From the NCBI GenBank assembly GCA_001584585.1, contig LSYV01000134.1, positions 34,636 through 58,661 of the forward strand: a stretch of DNA of 24,026 nt, in the 5' to 3' direction. Positions 23,041-24,026 of this stretch are shown here, one piece after another. The first letter of the stretch is position 1. Every line of letters begins with the position of its first letter. This DNA is from Gonium pectorale (lineage: Eukaryota; Chlorophyta; Chlorophyceae; Chlamydomonadales; Volvocaceae). The position numbers and the translations under genes are program-made. The notes beneath the pieces are model-generated. The model did no database searches and was not told the origin of the DNA. It worked only from the letters and a program-made list of their open reading frames with translations.

Positions 23041-23059
23041 CCCAGTGGGTGCAGCAAGC

Positions 23060-23295
23060 AGGGGGAGCATGTAAGAAAGAAAGAAAGAGGGCCAGGCAGT
23101 ACAGTCGTCAAGTACTGTCATTCCTATGGGGTTCGATTCCCCTACACCTCCCCGGGAAGTCCCGGGTTCCAATCTGGAGCAGACAGTCTGGAGTCTGGCT
23201 GCCGTGTTTCGGTGGAGAGCAGTGGGCACAGAGCTTTCGGACCGGAAGGGTCCGTACCCCAGTGTCGGGGTCCTGTAACGATGTATTATTATTAT
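23060..23295 (+). mobile_element. Possible short retroelement remnant with (ATT)n tail
   Basis: The segment contains a perfect pol III box B-like sequence (GGTTCGATTCC at 23130-23140), short hairpins (CAGTAC...GTACTG, GGACC...GGGTCC), and ends with TATTATTATTAT at 23284-23295, a tail of the sort left by LINE/SINE insertion. No matching acceptor stem for a tRNA and no clear box A were found. It could instead be the 3' UTR of a LINE. Confidence 0.35.
23284..23295 (+). repeat. (ATT)4 tail
   Basis: TATTATTATTAT lies directly before the open L1-type fragment and after a structured GC-rich stretch, as expected for the 3' end of a plus-strand retroelement. Confidence 0.7.
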
Positions 23296-23505
23296 GCGTG
23301 AGGTGGTCCTGGGCTGGCGGCTGTCTGGTGACACGGTGCTGCGCCTCGCGACCTTTACGGTTCGGGCTGGCACCCAGCTGCAGCTTGGGGACCTAGCGTG
23401 GCAGCAGGGGGCCTGCCATGCTGCGTACGTCCGGGAGGCTTTGGGGCTGCCGCCCGGGGCGGTGGCCCCGGCCGCTGACCTCACTGGGCTGTTGACGGGG
23501 TTCCG
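23294..23505 (+). pseudogene. L1-type ORF2 fragment, first frame
   Basis: This stretch encodes TVLRLATFTVRAGTQLQLGD, then QGACHAAYVREALGLPPGAV. The phrase with YVREALGL is typical of the segment between the reverse transcriptase and the zinc motif in these elements. The frame loses protein character near 23505, where the next frame begins, so an indel or deletion separates them. Confidence 0.5.
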
Positions 23506-23982
23506 ATGCCGGGTAATTTGCACTTGCCAACCGTGCCGCGGGAGCGGTGTGCCTGTGGGGCCGCGGAGGCTGAGGCCTCCCCACGCATGCACCATTTCTG
23601 GGCCTGCCCCATAGCCGTCGGGTTGCGTTCTGTTGTAGAGGACCGGTGCCGCTGTCCGGTGCTGCGAGCACACCTCTGGCTGGGTGTCACGCCAGACGAG
23701 GGTCGGGTGCTGGGCTGCGTGTGGGACGTGGTTGTGATAGCGGTGCTCAACAGCCTGGAGTGGGCGCGGCGCTCTGTGCGTGCGCGTCGGCCGTTCCCCC
23801 CTTCCAGCCCGGGCTCGGCTGCCGCTGTTCTTGCTGCGATGCAGGCAGGCGTGGTGGTAAAGTTTTGGTCCCTGTTGCGAGACTTTGCTGACCTCGGTTT
23901 GCCGCGGAAGGGCTGGGATGGTGTGTCTGCTGGGCACCCCTTTCAGGGGGTCGTGGCTGGCCGCCTGCACTGCGCGGAGTGA
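23506..23982 (+). pseudogene. L1-type ORF2 fragment with CCHC motif, second frame
   Basis: The segment encodes RERCACGAAEAEASPRMHHF-WAC, a C-x-C...H-H-x3-C zinc motif of LINE C-termini, then LGCVWDVVVIAVLNSLEWAR and a Leu/Arg-rich end FWSLLRDFADLGLP, closing with TGA at 23980-23982. The ATG at 23506 is unlikely to be a true start; it is only the first Met after the frame break. Confidence 0.6.
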
Positions 23983-24026
23983 CGCGTTGGTCTCCCTCGT
24001 TTTTACCTTGGTTTTCTTGTTTGCCA

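Larger units (their letters stand above)
23294..24026 (+). mobile_element. 5'-truncated L1-type LINE fragment (C-terminus of the RT protein and 3' UTR)
   Basis: Two plus-strand frames together read like the C-terminus of a green-algal L1-type ORF2 protein, followed by a T-rich stretch that may be its 3' UTR running out of the window. No reverse transcriptase motif remains, so the copy starts well inside ORF2. The (ATT)n tail of another element touches its 5' end. Confidence 0.6.

Noticed and set aside
23060..23150. A tRNA gene around the GGTTCGATTCC motif
   Set aside because: The T-loop sequence is good, but no GAGGTGT-like 5' acceptor strand and no D-arm or anticodon arm at the right distance could be found.
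22966..23970. A 334-residue minus-strand frame, the second longest in the window
   Set aside because: It lies opposite the L1-type plus-strand fragment, whose zinc motif and family phrases are recognisable. The minus frame is rich in Arg, Pro and His with no motifs, as expected of a shadow.

Overview
The window looks like nuclear DNA of a chlorophyte green alga, most likely of the Chlamydomonas/Volvox group. The reasons are GC-rich coding sequence broken by many short introns with GT(G/A)AG donors and CAG acceptors, a TGTAA-type polyadenylation signal behind the main gene, long G-rich minisatellites inside introns, and fragments of two non-LTR retrotransposon types that match families described from Chlamydomonas. 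The species assignment is inference.

One gene dominates the window. It lies on the minus strand from beyond 20451 down to a stop codon at 2611-2613. I rebuilt 27 exons whose reading phases agree at every junction, giving about 2155 residues. The 5' end (signal peptide and first exons) is not in the window. The protein begins with a run of single-exon right-handed beta-helix rungs of the Pmp (polymorphic outer membrane protein) type, continues with multi-rung exons at 8703-11308, then a non-repetitive extracellular domain, a cysteine-rich GCC2/GCC3-like stalk, and about seven membrane segments with a basic C-terminal tail. It is best read as a large cell-surface membrane protein. I know of no established function for this algal architecture.

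The most striking structure is at 12000-20800. A unit of about 0.75-0.95 kb, each carrying one 87- or 90-bp exon with phase 1 at both ends, has been copied in tandem, so every copy adds one in-frame beta-helix rung. The introns between the copies hold nearly invariant blocks plus a GGC/GGGG-rich minisatellite. Individual copies show truncation, an exon deletion, an altered acceptor, an altered junction codon, and a block of about 0.7 kb unrelated to the array beside a 20-N assembly gap.

Upstream of the array (20800-24026) is a transposon graveyard. On the minus strand is the 3' part of a Dualen/RandI-like element: a restriction-like endonuclease domain with a CCHC zinc motif, preceded by a frameshifted region that may be a cysteine protease. 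On the plus strand are an (ATT)n-tailed segment and a 5'-truncated, frameshifted L1-type C-terminus with a CCHC motif. The Dualen-like element appears to have landed inside a copy of the array.

Downstream of the main gene (1-2600) there is little. A (TG)51 microsatellite, one plausible minus-strand exon at 544-699 of an unidentified second gene, short tandem repeats, and a degenerate duplication around 1700-2560 are all I can support.
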